Source of the DNA: Amycolatopsis tolypomycina
GTDB lineage: Bacteria > Actinomycetota > Actinomycetes > Mycobacteriales > Pseudonocardiaceae
Direction: 5' to 3'
NCBI RefSeq assembly: GCF_900105945.1
Contig: NZ_FNSO01000002.1
Span: forward strand, 744,001-808,000
DNA: 64,000 nt
Shown: positions 63,359 to 64,000 of the stretch, piece by piece
Position numbering within the stretch: the stretch's first letter is position 1
Layout of the letters: each line of letters starts with the position of its first letter
Notes under the pieces: generated by a model
Databases searched by the model: none
What the model was told of the DNA's origin: nothing
What the model saw: the letters and a program-made list of their open reading frames with translations, nothing else
Position numbers and translations under genes: made by a program

Positions 63359-64000
63359 TCAGGGGGCGACGCGCTCGATGTGCCACCCGTCGTCGTTGCG
63401 CACGTACCGCAGCCGGTCGTGCATCCGGTCTTCCCGCCCCTGCCAGAACTCGACCAGGTCCGGCCGGATCCGCCAGCCGCCCCAGTGTGGCGGTGCCGGG
63501 ATGTGCTCCACGTCCGCGAAGCGCCGCTCGATCCCGTGCAGCGCGTTGTCCAGCGCGCGGCGGCCGTCGACCACGCGGGACTGCGGTGACGCCCAGGCGC
63601 CCAGCTGCGAACCGCGCGGACGCTGGGCCCAGTACTCCGCCGTCTCCTTGACGCCGACCTTCTCGACCTCGCCGCGGACGTGGACCTGGCGGTGCAGCGC
63701 GTACCAGGGGAACGTCACCGACGCGTACCGGGTCGCCGTCAGGTCGTGGCTCTTCGATGACGTGTAGTTCGTGTAGAACACGACGCCGCGGTCGTCGAGG
63801 CCCTTGCACAGGACCGTGCGGGACGACGGGCGGCCTTCGGCGTCCGCCGTCGCCAGCACCATGGCGTTCGGCTCCGCGATGCCCGCCGCGACCGCCTGGT
63901 TCAGCCAGCCCTGCAGCTGATCGGTCCAGGTGGCGGCGAGCGCGGTTTCGTCGAACGCCGCGCCGTCGTAGGCCACGCGCATTCCGGGAAGGCGTACTAC
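63359..64000 (-). CDS. pdxH: Pyridoxamine 5'-phosphate oxidase (5' end outside the window)
   Basis: FMN-dependent oxidase making pyridoxal 5'-phosphate. Motifs include NAMVLATADAEGRPSSRTVL, GVVFYTNYTSSKSHDL, FPWYALHRQVHVRGEVEKV, SQLGAWASPQSRVV and the terminal RLRYVRNDDGWHIERVAP. ATG 63982 gives 207 residues, but the frame continues upstream as VVRLPG before MRVAYDG, which belongs to the family N-terminus, so the true start is probably beyond base 64000. It converges on the P450 gene. Confidence 0.93.
   Translation of the reverse strand, partial: VVRLPGMRVAYDGAAFDETALAATWTDQLQGWLNQAVAAGIAEPNAMVLATADAEGRPSSRTVLCKGLDDRGVVFYTNYTSSKSHDLTATRYASVTFPWYALHRQVHVRGEVEKVGVKETAEYWAQRPRGSQLGAWASPQSRVVDGRRALDNALHGIERRFADVEHIPAPPHWGGWRIRPDLVEFWQGREDRMHDRLRYVRNDDGWHIERVAP

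Overview
The window is high-GC actinobacterial chromosome, most likely Amycolatopsis or a close Pseudonocardiaceae relative. The indications are strong third-position GC bias, a type VII secretion (ESX-4-like) locus beside truA-rplQ-rpoA as in mycobacteria, actinobacterial rpoB (TTG start) next to rpoC, and an accessory LuxR/dehydroquinase/P450 block beside rpoB that resembles the edge of the rifamycin locus of Amycolatopsis mediterranei. No species is claimed.

Layout. (1) 0.2-8.9 kb: ESX-4-like secretion genes: eccD and mycP forward, a WXG-motif protein, an EspC-like protein and eccB reverse, then eccE and a conserved unknown forward. (2) 9.0-34.0 kb, reverse strand: truA, the alpha/spc/S10 ribosomal clusters, then tuf, fusA, rpsG and rpsL. 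Three non-ribosomal membrane genes (17.1-19.5 kb) separate secY from rplO. A 61-codon unannotated coding frame fills the rpsM-rpsK gap. (3) 34.0-37.6 kb: dispersed palindromic repeats, a 51-residue gene, and a small second type VII module (YbaB-like protein, EspC-like substrate, WxG-containing putative effector, membrane-anchored partner). (4) 37.6-42.0 kb: a four-gene reverse operon with a secreted SBP56/methanethiol-oxidase-like protein, a polytopic His/Met-rich membrane protein and two small secreted proteins. (5) 42.2-47.3 kb: zinc-ribbon protein, MFS exporter with divergent Lrp/AsnC regulator, secreted VanX-like dipeptidase and an LAxTG-type surface protein. (6) 47.5-55.1 kb: rpoC and rpoB with a good promoter. 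(7) 55.1-56.3 kb: non-coding DNA carrying a 62-bp tandem repeat. (8) 56.3-60.1 kb: LuxR-type regulator, type II dehydroquinase homologue with an altered substrate loop, and divergent cytochrome P450. (9) 60.05-63.35 kb: three insertion sequences (an IS982-type at the P450 stop codon, and an IS5-type interrupted by an IS3-type), then pdxH running off the window.

Connections. The RNA polymerase beta subunit has Asn at the position equivalent to E. coli Ser531 and Gln at the position equivalent to Asp516, both classical rifampicin-resistance positions. With the neighbouring LuxR regulator, RifJ-like dehydroquinase and P450, this suggests a target-based self-resistance signature beside a reduced or rearranged ansamycin-type locus. 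That link is inference: there are no polyketide synthase genes here and the housekeeping gene pdxH follows directly after the insertion sequences.

Coordinates of hairpins, inverted repeats and insertion-sequence ends were read by eye from the sequence. Functions rest on recognisable motifs and gene order; no database search was possible.
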